A stretch of 64,000 bases of DNA from positions 4,350,501 to 4,414,500 of the forward strand of contig JBBPUQ010000008.1 of the NCBI GenBank assembly GCA_038501195.1. Reading direction: 5' to 3'. The stretch comes from Nemania diffusa. Lineage: Eukaryota; Ascomycota; Sordariomycetes; Xylariales; Xylariaceae. Shown here one piece after another: positions 38,956-52,250 of the stretch; positions within the stretch are counted from its first letter, which is position 1, and each line of letters begins with the position of its first letter. The position numbers and the translations under genes are program-made. A model generated the notes under the pieces. It did no database searches and was not told where the DNA came from. It saw only the letters and a list, made by a program, of their open reading frames with translations.

Positions 38956-39392
38956 TATATATATTCAATTAAAACACCAGATATTGTATTATATTTTTTG
39001 TGCTTTTTTATTTTTTTACTATACATTCAATAAAAACATTAAATATTGTATTGCATTTTTTACTTTTTTTTACTTTTTAACTATACACTTAATAAAAACA
39101 CTAAATATTGTGTTGCACTTTTTACGCTTTTTTACTTTTTTATTATATACTTAATAAAAACACTAAATATTATATTATATTTTTTGCTTTTTTTTACTTT
39201 TTAACTATATATTTAATAAAAACACTAAATATTATATTATATTTTTTGCTTTTTTTTACTTTTTAACTATATATTTAATTAAAACATTAAATATTGTATT
39301 ATACTTTTTGCGCTTTTTTACTTTTTTATTATATATTTAATAAAAATACTAAATATTGTATTACATTTTTTGTTTTTTTTTACTTTTTTACT
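38956..39392. repeat. 62-bp tandem array, seven units (copy 2)
   Basis: Same unit as at 21,560 with two more repeats. Units 4 and 5 are nearly identical, which suggests a late local duplication. Confidence 0.75.
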
Positions 39393-40413
39393 ATTTACTT
39401 AATTAAATATTAAACAATATATTTAATATATAAACTAGTTATTATTTAATAATATAGTTATATATTTATAACAATAAGCTAATATATTATTAAATAATAA
39501 ATAATTATAAATTTGTTTATTTATATATATTAAATTTATTATATATATATAAATTTTTAGCTATAATAGCTTTTATATTTAATTAAATAAATTGTTAAAC
39601 TTTTTTAAAATATACTGCAAATTTATAGCATTAATAGTTAATATTTAACTAATTATTAATAATTATTATTTGCTATTATTTTTTATTTTTTTATATTTAA
39701 TTATATATATTAAAAATAAAATATTTAATATATAATTATTTTGCTATTTAAATAATTTATTAAAAAACAAAATATTTAATATATAGTTATTTTAATACTT
39801 AAATATTTTTAGCTTTAATTAAAAAATTAAAAAACGAAATATTTTATATTTACTTATTTTTTTACTTTATTTTTTTTTACTTTTTTATTTTTTACAACTT
39901 TTTTTTTTAAAAATACTTACTTTTTTTTTTTTTACATTTTTTTTTACTAAAAGTACTTGTTTGTTTTTTTAAATATTTTATTTTTTAAATCTTTTTTTAT
40001 TATATGTTTTATTTTTTGCTATATATATATATTAATATATTTATAAAATAACTAAATTACTACTAATTTTTTATAAAAAAAAAAACTCTTTTTATAATAA
40101 AAATATACAAAAACTTTTTGTTATTTATTTAAACAACTTTTAACTAATTTAGTACTTTTTTTATAATAAAACTAAAATTTTATTAATTAAAGTACTATTA
40201 ATTATAAAAGTAATACAAATATAAATTATTTATAACTATAATAAAATAAAAAATATATAAATATATAACATTAAAATCTATAATATAATTTGCTATAAAT
40301 TACAAAGTAAGTTTTTTATTTACTAGCTTTATTTTACAAATATAAATATATTTTATTTTTTTATTAATATATATAATATATAATTTTTTTTTATATATTT
40401 TACTTATATAAAG

Positions 40414-40457
40414 TTAAAAAATAAAATATTTAATTTTTTATATATTTTGTTTTTTAA
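40414..40457. repeat. Dispersed hairpin 1 (copy 2)
   Basis: TTAAAAAATAAAATAT pairs with ATATTTTGTTTTTTAA, allowing one G-T pair. Confidence 0.6.
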
Positions 40458-41712
40458 TTGCTACTACTTTTTATTTTTAACTTTTTTATAATATTAGCTA
40501 TATTAAAACTATATTATAACTATTATAATATTTATATAAATATAAAAACATTTAAAATTGTTATATTTTTAAACTTTATAAACAATAAACTATAGCTATT
40601 AATAAATATTAACAAAACTTATAATATAATAGTTTAATAAACAACAAACAATATATTTAATTCTTTTAATATAAACATTAAACTAACTAATAAAAATTAT
40701 TTACTATTTATTATTAGCTATATAATAATAATAGCAGCAAAAAACTTGCTTTTTATATTTTTCGACTATTTTTATATTTGTAGCAGCAATAACTGCTTTA
40801 TAATTTCTAGCTTTGCTATAAAAAACTAACACTAAACATTAGCTACAATAGCTTATTACTAGTTTTATTAATATAAATTAAGCAGTAATTTTTATTATAA
40901 ATAATAGTATACAAATAAAAACATTATTACTTTTTTTATTATTATTAACAAAGTTATATATATTATTTCTAAAATAAACACTAATAAACTTGCTGTTAAT
41001 AATATAGCTAAAAATACATTAGCTAGCTTTAAGTTTATAGCTAAAACAAATATAATTACTAAATTACAATATATAAAACAAAAAAGCTATAAAAAATATT
41101 ATATAATAAACTATTTAAAAAAACTAATAAATAATATTTTTATTAATTTTTACAAGTTTTAAAGTTTTTAAAAAAAATAAAAGATTTTATTTTAACTGTT
41201 TATTATTTAAAAATAAATATTATTATTATTTACAACAAAAAGTTTACAAAAATTATTACATTTAAATATTATAAACTGCAAATATATTTATAACTAAACA
41301 AAAATTTTAACTAATTAAAATATTATTAGCAATTTTAAATTATTAATATAAAACAAAAAAAGTGCTGAAATTAAAGCGATTATTTTTATTAACAATAAAA
41401 ATAAACTAAAAAATTTAATTAAACAAAATATAGCTTAGCAAACTTTCAAAATTATAAAAAATAAACTTAAAAATAAAGCTAATAACAATAATACTGCTTT
41501 AGTTATAAAAACAATTAAAAAAATAAAAACTTAAAAATAAAAATATATTACTATTAATTAATTAGTAACTAATAGTTTTATAAAAAAGTTGCTTTTAGTT
41601 TAAAATACTGTTTGTTATTTTAAAATTAACTAAAAAAATACAAAAATAGCTTTAAATAATAAAACTATTTATTAATTTTATTAACTTGTTAATAAATACA
41701 GTTTTATTTTAT

Positions 41713-41758
41713 TTAAAAAATAAAATATTTAACTATTTAAATATATTTTATTTTTTAA
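41713..41758. repeat. Dispersed hairpin 2 (copy 2)
   Basis: Arms as in copy 1. The loop differs by one T/C transition. Confidence 0.6.
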
Positions 41759-42164
41759 TTTTATAGTTTATTATTAACTTTTTTTTTTTAATAAATATAA
41801 CAGAACTTTTAAACAAAATATTAATATTTTTATGTTTTGCTTTTTTTGCAAATAAATATAAAACTAGCAAAACTATTACTTATAATAAAACAATAGTTTA
41901 TTACATTTTAAAAATAAAAATTAAACAAATAAAAAGTTTATTAAAATATTATTTTTATTTAATTTTTATTATATTTTTTATAATAGTTTAAACTTTTTAA
42001 TATTTATAAAAGTTTTTTAAAAATATATTTAAAATTTTTTTTATATATAAAAAAAGCAAAACTAAATATAACTACATAAAAAAAAGTTAAATTTTAAATT
42101 AGCAAAATTTTAAAAAAATAATAACAACTATTAATAAAAAAAATTATAAAATAAACAATTTTTT

Positions 42165-42211
42165 TTAAAAACGAAATATTTTGTTTATATTTATAAATAT
42201 TTCGTTTTTAA
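42165..42211. repeat. Dispersed hairpin 3 (copy 2)
   Basis: Arms TTAAAAACGAAATATTT and AAATATTTCGTTTTTAA are perfectly complementary and keep CG in both arms. With the CCG-containing arms elsewhere it suggests the ancestral arm was near TTAAAAAACGGAATATTT. Confidence 0.7.
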
Positions 42212-43850
42212 TATTTTTATTAAGTTTGTTTATATTAATTACTTTTAAACTAGTTAAATAGTTATTATAACATTTATATAAACTTTTTTTAATTGTTATA
42301 TTATAAAAACTTTATAGTTTATTAAAAATTTTATTTAATTAAAACAAAAAAAATTTAATTTGTTTAATAATAATAATTTTATTAAATTTAAACTTAAAAC
42401 AAGCTTAATAAAGCAAATTTTAATAAAAAAAAGTTTTAAAAAATAAACAAAACTAAAAAAAAAAAATAAAATCAATATTATTTTTATTTTAAAATAATAC
42501 TACTTTAGCTTGTTAATTATTAATAAAACTTATATAGCTAAAAACTTTTAAAATATTATATATTAAATAATTGTTTTTATTTAATACAACATTATTTTAC
42601 TTTGTTTAATAACACTGTTAATAAATTATTTTTATAATATATTAAAATATTTTTATTTAAAATTTTTAAAACTATTAAAAACTTTATATTTACTATTTTG
42701 TTATAATAAATTAAAACTATATAAAAATATATTAAACTTTTATAACTTGTTTAGTTATATTTTATATATTAATATAAATAGTATTAAACATTTGTTTATA
42801 TAACTTTTTTATAAGCTTTTTTTTAAAAAACTAAAAAACTTTAATGTTTTATTATTTAAATTTAAGTTTATTTTAGCTTATTTTAAAAACAGCTATTACT
42901 AGTAAATACTTTTGTTTATATTTTTTTAAATAATTATAAAATAATATAATTAAAGCTTTAATTTTTGCTATACTATAATAAGTATTATTTATTAATAAAT
43001 TTTTTTGTATTAAAATATAAATATAAAAATTATAAACTTTAATAAAAACTAGATTTTTTTTAATAATAATATTTTTAGTACAAAGTTTATTATAATATAA
43101 ATTATTTTAAATACTATTAAATAAAATATATATAATTTTTAGTTTAAATGTTATTAAAAATGTTTATATATAATATTTGAAAATTTTACAAATAAAAAAT
43201 TTACAAAAAAAAAAAAACAAAACTACATTTAAAATAAAAAAAATTTTGCTATATTTAATTTTAAAGTTTAAAAAAAGCTTAACATTTTAGCTTTAAATTT
43301 AAATAATAAAAAAACATTGTGTTTTAAAAATAACTAAACTTTATATTTAAAAAAAAAAAAAAAGCAAAAATGTAAAACTTTTTTATAAAACAGCAGTTGT
43401 AATAAAAATAACAACAGCTGAAATAATAAAAATAGCAAAAATAATAAAAGCAGTAAAAACAGCAGAAGTAATAAAAATAATACATTTAACAAAAATAGCA
43501 ATTTTAATAAAAAAAAACAATTAGTACTATTTTTTATTACAATAAATATTTAAAAAATCTATAAACTAATTATAAATATTAATAACAATAATATTAATTA
43601 TATTTTTAAAAAAATAAAAAAAAATTACTACGCTGTTTTTTTTATTAACTATATTAGTTAATTTTAATATATAATTAAACAAAGTTTATTTATAGTTTAC
43701 TTTATTATTTAAATTTTCGATTATATATATAAACTTAAAAATAAAAAAAGTTTGCTGTTTTAAATAATTGTTATAATAAATTTGCTATAGTTATAGCAGT
43801 AAATTGTTTTTTATTATATTTTATTCTGCTATAATATATTAAAAAAAAAA

Positions 43851-44046
43851 TTAAAAATAAAATATTTAATATATTTAAATATTTTATTTTTTAACTAAAA
43901 AAGCAAATATATTATAACTATATAATTAAAAAATAAAATATTTAGTATATTTAAATATTTTATTTTTAAACTAAATAAACAAACATACTATAGTTATAAA
44001 ATTAAAAAACAAAATATATTATTTAATTATATATTTTATTTTTTAA
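43851..44046. repeat. Cluster of three dispersed hairpins, 4-6 (copy 2)
   Basis: Stems at 43,851-43,894, 43,926-43,969 and 44,002-44,046, in the same order and spacing as in copy 1. Confidence 0.65.
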
Positions 44047-44136
44047 TAAAAGTTTTATTTAGTTTTAATATTTACTATATAAATTATTTTGTTTATTTAG
44101 TAATATTAATTATTTAATAACAAAAAATTATATATT

Positions 44137-45123
44137 TTGTTTAATTTATTTAATTTAAATATTTTTACAATTATGTTTTATTATATAACTAAAAAACAAG
44201 CTAATATTATATTTATATTTAATAATTTTATATTAACTATAAATATTTTAATTTATAGCATATATATTATAAAAATAAATATTAATTTATATTTTTGTTG
44301 TTACTACAGCTTTATTTTTTTGATTTTATAAAATATAAACAATTTAAACTAAATTTTAAATAGATTTATTAAAATTAAACAAAAACATTTTATAAACTAA
44401 ATAATTATTATTATATTTAAAACTATATTTAAATAATATAAAACGATTATATAACAGAAGTTTTTTTATTAATTTGCTGCAAAAAGCAAAATTAACAAAA
44501 AAATTCGCAAAAAAGTAAACATTTTAATTATATATAAAATTATTTGTTATTTTTATAACTAGTTTATTATTTGCTATATTTTAAAAACTTTTGTTTTTTT
44601 AGTTTTTATTAATAAAAAATATATAGTTAAAATTATTAATATATTATTTTTTATAGTTTATTTTATATTTAATAATTTAACAAATTATTACTATTTAAAT
44701 AATTATAATAAACTTAATTTTATTGTAAATATTATATAACTTATTATTAATTTTAACAATTTTAATTTTATATTGTTTATTATAATTTTAAAACTAGTTT
44801 TTTTAATAAATTGTTTTAAATAAAACTTAAGCAATTATAAGTTTAAAAAAATATTACAAGAAGTTTTTATTACTATTTAAAAAATAAAAACTAAGTTTAA
44901 AAAAAATGTAAACTTTAAAAAAAAAAAAATCGAAAAAATAAAGCTAGCATAAAAAAAAACAAACGCTAAAATCGAAAAAACTAAAAAAAAAGTTAAAACA
45001 AAAACAAAAAAAGCTAAAAAAAAAGCAAAAGCAAAAGCAAAAAAAAAAGCTGCTAAAAAAGCTAAAAAAAAAGCTAAACAAATAGCTATAGCTAAAAAAA
45101 AAAAAAAAAAAACAAAAGTTTAA
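44137..45123 (+). pseudogene. Decayed reading frame with Lys/Ala-rich tail (copy 2)
   Basis: One plus-strand frame runs from about 44,137 to TAA at 45,121-45,123. The first 64 codons are open. Then come scattered TAA/TAG, most explainable as mutated CAA, CAG or TGG. The final 60 codons are Lys/Ala-rich (AKKKAKAKAKKKAAKKAKKK type) and free of stops from 44,953 to the end. Copy 1 shows the same frame with extra RIP hits. Loss of G and C has turned most residues to I, N, F, K and Y, so the original protein cannot be read directly. It lies directly after hairpins 4-6 and ends about 350 bp before the 172-bp array. Confidence 0.4.
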
Positions 45124-45472
45124 ATAATTTGCTTTATTTACAAATAAAAGTCTAATAAAAATTAAACAAAAAATAGCGTTGTTTTAGCTAAAGTAATTTT
45201 TAATTTTTAATAAAAAATAAATTTAAATGATTATATAATATGTTATTATATTTTTAATATAACTAAGCTTTAATTATATATATTAAAAAATATATAAATA
45301 TATTTAAAGTATATAATATATTAATTATTAATAATATTTAAATAAAAAAAAACAACTTTATAAAATATATAGCAATTTGTTTTTTTATAATAACTTTTAT
45401 TTATTTAATAAAGTATTTATAAATTTATAAAAACTTAATTAATATATAAAAGCTAAATTTTAATATAAAAAT

Positions 45473-46160
45473 TTATTTAAATTTAATTATATAATTATAC
45501 TTTTTTAAAAAATAAAAAAAAAGCAAGTTTTAATATATAATTAGTTAAAACAGTTTATAATATAACTTTTAAACATTTTACTATTGCTATTTATTAAAAA
45601 TTTATATTTTTTTATTAAAAACTTATTTTTTTTGTTATAAAAACTTATTTAAATTTAGTTATATAATTATACTTTTTTAAAAAATAAAAAAAAAACAAGT
45701 TTTAATATATAATTAATTAAAACAATTTAAAATATAACTTTTAAACATTTTATTATTACTATTTGCTAAAAATTTATATTTTTTTATTAAAAACTTATTT
45801 CTTTTGTTATAAAAACTTATTTAAATTTAATTATATAATTATACTTTTTTAAAAAATAAAAAAAAAACAAGTTTTAATATATAGTTAATTAAAACAGTTT
45901 AAAATATAACTTTTAAACATTTTATTATTACTATTTATTAAAAATTTATATTTTTTTATTAAAAACTTATTTTTTTTGTTATAAAAATTTATTTAAATTT
46001 AGCTATATAATTATATTTTTTTAAAAAATAAAAAAAAAACAAATTTTAATATATAATTAATTAAAACAGTTTAAAATATAGCTTTTAAATATTTTACTAT
46101 TATTATTTATTAAAAATTTATATTTTTTTATTAAAAACTTATTTTTTTTGTTATAAAAAA
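45473..46160. repeat. 172-bp tandem array, four units (copy 2)
   Basis: Starts at 45,473, 45,645, 45,817 and 45,989, all 172 bp apart. One more unit than copy 1. Confidence 0.8.
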
Positions 46161-47964
46161 ATATTTTAATAAGCTATGTTATATTTTTTAATATTAACAA
46201 AAAAAATTAAACTAATATATTAAACTTTTATTTAATTTTAATAATTTTTTTAATTTTAAATATTTTAATATATACTATATATTTATTAAAACTAAAAAGT
46301 AATATAATATTAATAAATTGTTATATTTTATATAATATATTTTTTAAAAATAAACTTTTTATTATAACATTTTTTTTAAATTTTTTTTTAAATTAATTGT
46401 TTAAAATATTTTAAATATTTTAAACATTATATATAACTACATTATAAAAAAATATATATTTATTAAATACTATAGTTTTTTTGTTTAGTTAATATTTATT
46501 TTATTAGTTTTTTAAACTAATTATTTTAGTATTTATTTCAACTTTTTTTTTAGTTTTTTTTTAAATTAATATATTTAAAATATTTTTTATTAAAAAAATA
46601 ACTTTAACTTTGTTTTTAAATAAACATTTAATTTTAAATTTATATAAAATAAAATTATTAAAATTAATATATAAATAAAGCTTATATTTGTTTTATTTTT
46701 TTTTTATTTTATTTTTATTAATTTGTTATTTATAATATTATATAATATTTTATTACTAAAATTACAACTTTAGATTTTATTTTATACTTATATTATTTAT
46801 ATTAATTTATATTTATTATTAGTTTTTTTTATATTAATACTTTTATATAGCTTTAAAGCAGCAAATATTATTATTTAAAAATTTATTTGCTTTTTTAATA
46901 CATTTATTATTACAGCAATTTAATATTTTAAATTATATAATATATTATAAACTAATTAAATTTAAAACAGATTTTTTTTTAAATTATATTTTATATATAA
47001 ACATTTAATTTAGTTATAAATATTAGTTTTTTAATTATATGCTATATTTTAATAAATAACAAATATAGTTTTTAAAAAACTACTAAGTTTATTATTTAAA
47101 AATAAAACAGCAAACTATAAAATAAATAGTGCTTAAAACTATTAAACTTTTATAATTAATAACAATTTTTTAAATATAGCTTTGTTTATATTAATTTTTA
47201 ATATAACATTTTTAATAAATATTAAAATAACTAAAATTAATAAAGCTAATAAAATAAAAAAAAAGCAATTAAAAAAAAAAACAAACAAAACTACTGCTAT
47301 ATTTATATTTTTATTTAAAATATTAAATAAAAAAAATAAAAATAACAATAAAACAATATTTAAAATAAATATATTTTTTATAAAATTAAAAATTTTATTA
47401 AAACATTTTAATAAAAATGTTTTAACTTTTAATTTAAACGCTAATTTTATAAATATTAATGTTTTAATAAAACATTTTAATTTAATATTAAATTTAAAAT
47501 TAACTATTAATATATAAAATATAACTATTATAAACAATATATTAATAGTTTAGTTAATTTGTTAATATATTTAAACTTAAAATTAAAACAACATAAAAAA
47601 AAAAAAATATATTTTTTATATAAAAAAATATTTTTATAATAAACTTTATTACATTTTTTACTAAAATATTTTATAAGCAAAAAAAAAATATTGCAAAAAA
47701 GCTTATAGTTAAAAAAACTAAAACAAAAAATATAAATAAAATTATAACAAACTTATTAATAATAATTAATAATATTAATGTTTTAATAAAATTATATTAA
47801 AATATAATATTTTAAAAATTATAACTAATTTTTAAAATATTAAATTAATATAAGTTATATTTTAAATATATTATAATTTATATTTTTTTTTATATATATA
47901 AATATATTTTTTATTATTTATTTAAAAAATAAAATATATATGTTATTTTTTTAGTTTTTTTTAT

Positions 47965-48175
47965 AACTTTTTTTTTTATTTTTTTTACTATTTTTTTACA
48001 ACTATTTTTTTTATTTTTTTTATAGCTTTTTTATAATTACTTTTTTTATTTTTTTTATAACTTTTTTATAGCTGCTTTTTTTATTTTTTTTATAACTTTT
48101 GTATAACTATTTTTTTTATTTTTTTTATAACTTTTATATAATTATTTTTTTTATTTTTTTTATAACTTTTTTTTA
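47965..48175. repeat. 35-bp tandem array, about five units (copy 2)
   Basis: Unit words start at 47,998, 48,033, 48,068, 48,103 and 48,138. Two units fewer than copy 1. Confidence 0.7.
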
Positions 48176-48709
48176 AAAGCTGCACTTTTTACTATTTATT
48201 TTAGCTTTTTTGTTTTAATGCTTTTTTTTCAAATATTTTGTTTTTAAACTTTACTTTTTTGCTTTAATTATATAAGTTTTTTATATATTTATTAATATAT
48301 TATTTATTATAAATAAAAAAACTTTTAAAAAAAAATATAACAAAAAACACTAAAATTTTATTGTTTAAAAAATATAATACTATTTAAATAAATAAAATAA
48401 TTATAATAAATAGAACTTTTATAATATTATTAAAAAAAAAAAGTTTTAATATTTTTAATTAGTTTTATAAATTTAAAAAAGTAATTGTTTATAAAGCATT
48501 ATTAGATTATATTAATAAAAACAATAACAATAAAACAAGCTTTATAAAAAAAACTGCTTATATTTTTAACATTTTTTACTTTTTAATTAATTAAAAAAGC
48601 AATTTAAATATTAAAGCAGTATATATATATTTTGTTATTACAAAATATTATAAATATTATTTTTATATAAATAGTAAATAATTTAAACTAAAAAATAAAT
48701 ATAATATTT

Positions 48710-48753
48710 TTAAAAAACAAAATATTTAAACTAGTAAATATTTTATTTTTTAA
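48710..48753. repeat. Dispersed hairpin 7 (copy 2)
   Basis: Stem TTAAAAAACAAAATATTTA with TAAATATTTTATTTTTTAA. The left arm keeps one C that copy 1 has lost. Confidence 0.6.
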
Positions 48754-50193
48754 AGCTTTATTTATAATTAAATGTTTTATTAATATATTAATAACTGTTG
48801 ATTTTTTAAAGCTAATATATAAATTTTTTTGTAACAAAGCTTTAATAAAGTTTATTAAAGCTAAAAAATAGCTTATTTATATTTTTTAAATTAAAACAGT
48901 TTTTATAACTATTATATTTTTTATAAACATTAAAAATAATATATTTATTTAAAAACTAAAAACAAATATTATTTTTATTAATATTAAAAATTTAACTTTT
49001 TAATATATAATAATATTAATTATAGCATTTTATATATTTATAAAAGTAAACTTTTAACAATTTAATAAAACAAGTTATAAAATGTTACTTTATAATTTAG
49101 TTTTTGTTTTTAAACATTTAATAAAAAACTAAAATTAAATACTATATATTTATTTAATATTTATTTGTTTTTAAACTGTTAATATAAAATATACTTTTTT
49201 TAAAATAAGTTTTTTATTTTAAAAAGCTATTAATATAAAACTAAAATATAAATTAACTTTATTAAATATAAAAATATATTAAAAGATTTAAAATATATAA
49301 AATTTAACTTTGTTATAAATATAAATAGTTATAAATATATTTAAGTTTTTTAATATAATTGTTAAAAACTACAAATTAATATATAAAAAATATAAAAAAA
49401 ACTTTAACTTTTATAAAAAGTTTACAAAAGTAATAAATTTTATATTATATATTTTAAATTTAATTATAATATTACTGCTAAATAATATTATTTAATAAAT
49501 ATTAAATTTAATAAATAAAAAAGTTATTAGTTTTAAACTAATATTTGCAAATTAAATTAATATTAATTTAAAAAAAAATTTTAAATTAAAAGTAAATAAT
49601 ATTAATATAAATAAAACTTAAATATTAAATTTTATAAATATAATATATTATTTCAAAAAAATATAAGCTATATTTTTTATTATATATTATTTAAATTTTA
49701 AATTTAACAAAGTTAACTTATACAAATATTTACAATAGTTAAATAATATTTTATAAAAATATTTTAATATAGTAATTAATATAAATAATAAAACATTGTT
49801 TTTTTATAACTATATTATAATATAAATTATATTTGCTATAAATATAAATATTAAACTACTTAAATTATTAAAGTTATAAAAATTTAACAGTAAAATTATT
49901 AAGTTTAAAAGTTTATTCATTAAAACTATAATAATTAAAAAATTATTTTATAAATATAACAATATTAACATTTTATTTTTTTTTAATATTTTTTATACTA
50001 ATAAATATATTTAGCTATTAATTTTTTGCTATAACTATTTATACTTTTTATTTAATTAGTTTATTATATTAAACAAACTTTTATATGTTTTATTTATTAA
50101 TAACAAGTTAAAAAAAAAAGTTATATATTATATTATAATAATGCTTTTTTTTTTTATTTAATAGTAAATAATATTTTATATATAATTTTAGTT

Positions 50194-50334
50194 TTTAAAA
50201 AACAAAATATTTATAAGTTGTAAATATTTTGTTTTTTAATTTTTAAAAAATAAAATATTTATAAGTTATAAATATTTCTTTTTTTAGCTTTTAAAAAACA
50301 AAATATCTGCTAGTTATAAATATTCCATTTTTTA
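50194..50334. repeat. Cluster of three dispersed hairpins, 8-10 (copy 2)
   Basis: Same three stems as in copy 1, with TTTTG and TTCCATTTTTTAGC right arms at different stages of decay. Confidence 0.65.
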
Positions 50335-51434
50335 GCTTTTTTTTTTTTCTATTTTTTTTTTTGTTTATAATGCGCTAATTTTTATTTATAAAATATATAG
50401 CTTATATTTTTAATATAATTAGTTTATTTGTTTATAATATTTATTTTAATACTTGTTAAAAAAACATTAATATATATATATTAAATTTTAATTAATTTTA
50501 TACTATTACTAAAATTATTATTATAAATATTGTTTATTTTAATTAACTTTTGTTATAAAAAAAAACTTTATATTATTATAATGTTTTTTTTAGTTTTTTA
50601 AATTTTTTAAATTTGCTATTTTATATTATGTTCAGCTTTAGCAGTAAAACTTTAAATTTTAAAATCTATTAAAATTTTTTTATTATTACTAATATTTTAA
50701 ACAATATTAATTGCAGCTATATAATTTAGTTATATTATAAAAATATATTATAAAGTTATAATATTTTTTTTGCTTGTTTAAAATTTACTATTAAAATAAA
50801 AAACGTTTTAAATATAACAGTAAATTTGTATTTTTAGTTTATATAAAATATTTTTTTAAACAGTTATTGTTATTATATAATTATTAGTGCTAGCTTTATA
50901 TTAAATTATTTTTTATATATTAATATAGTATTAAATAGTAAATCTATTAAACAAAAAAACTTTAACTAAGTATTAAATATTAACTTATTATTGTTTATAG
51001 TATATATTAATTATAAAAAGCTTAATGTTTTTAATACAAAGTTATATAACTAATAAATATTTAAATAATTAACAAACTAGCTAAACTTTGTTAAATTGTT
51101 GCTATTTTTTTTAATAGTTTAAATTTAAACTAATAATAAAATTACACTTAGTTAAATATTTAAAAAGTAATTAATAAGCTAAAATTAAAACAAATATAAT
51201 AAAAGTTAATATAAAGCTTAAAATAAAACGTTTTTAAAACAAAAAAATTTCAAATATAAAAATAGCAGTTATTATAAAAAAATTAAAAGCTAAATTATTA
51301 ACTTAAATAAAAATTTAACAAATAATAAACTGTAATTAAAAGTTTAAATATATAATGTAAACAATTTAATAAATAACAAAAAAAATGCTAAAAAAAATGC
51401 TGAAAAAAATTTTGCGCTATTAAAAAAATATAGC

Positions 51435-51779
51435 TAAGTTATTAAACTAAGTATAAATTTAATAAATATTAATAAATATTTTATAGTATTAGTAAAAAAT
51501 AATTAAATTATTAAACAAAATATAAATTTAATAAATATTAATAAAAATCTTATAATATTAGCAAAAAATAATTAAATTATTAAACTAAACGTAAAACTTA
51601 TAAAAATAAATAAAAATTCTGTTATATTAGCAGTATATAATTAAATTATTAAACTAAATATACAATTAATAAAAATAAATGAAAATTTTATATTATTAAC
51701 AATATATAATTAAACTATTAAAAGCAGTATATAACAAATAAAAATAAATAAATATTTTATAAACTATATAATATTAACA
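51435..51779. repeat. 69-bp tandem array, five units (copy 2)
   Basis: Aligned with the copy-1 array at offset 17,607 and the same in unit number. Over the first 215 bp I count about 27 differences between the copies, all transitions and in both directions. Confidence 0.65.
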
Positions 51780-52100
51780 AGCTTTTTAAAAAAAAGCTCT
51801 TAAATAAAACAAGCGTTTTTAACTAATGTTTTAGCTGTTTTACTAAAAGCTTAAAAACAAATGCTTTTAGTTAATATTTCGCCTGTTTTAATAAAAGCTC
51901 CAGTTTTAAAAAAAAGTACTAAAAAAAAGCATTTTTTTAAAAATAGTACTTTTAAAACAGTTTTTGCAAAAGTACTAAGCAAAAAAAAAAAAAAGTTATA
52001 ATTTGTAAAATTAGTTAAATTTAAATTTTTATAGCTAAATTAAATAATAGTAAAAATTAAAACAGTTAAATATTATAAATTTAAACATTTATTTAAAAGC

Positions 52101-52250
52101 TAATTTAAAAAATAAAATATATAAAATTAATTATATATTTTGTTTTATAAAAGTTTATATAGCTAAATAAAATAAAAAAGTTAATTGTTTAAAGCTAATT
52201 TAAAAAATAAAATATTTAAATTAATTATATATTTTGTTTTTTAAAAGCTT
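52101..52250. repeat. Dispersed hairpins 11 and 12 (copy 2)
   Basis: Two stems about 100 bp apart with ATATTTTGTTTT right arms. They keep one more G each than copy 1. Confidence 0.6.

Noticed and set aside
47142..47537. Overlapping open frames on both strands (131 and 111 codons)
   Set aside because: Both are built from A/T-only codons (K, N, I, F, L), overlap each other fully, and the copy-1 counterpart is interrupted. Chance openness in low-complexity DNA.
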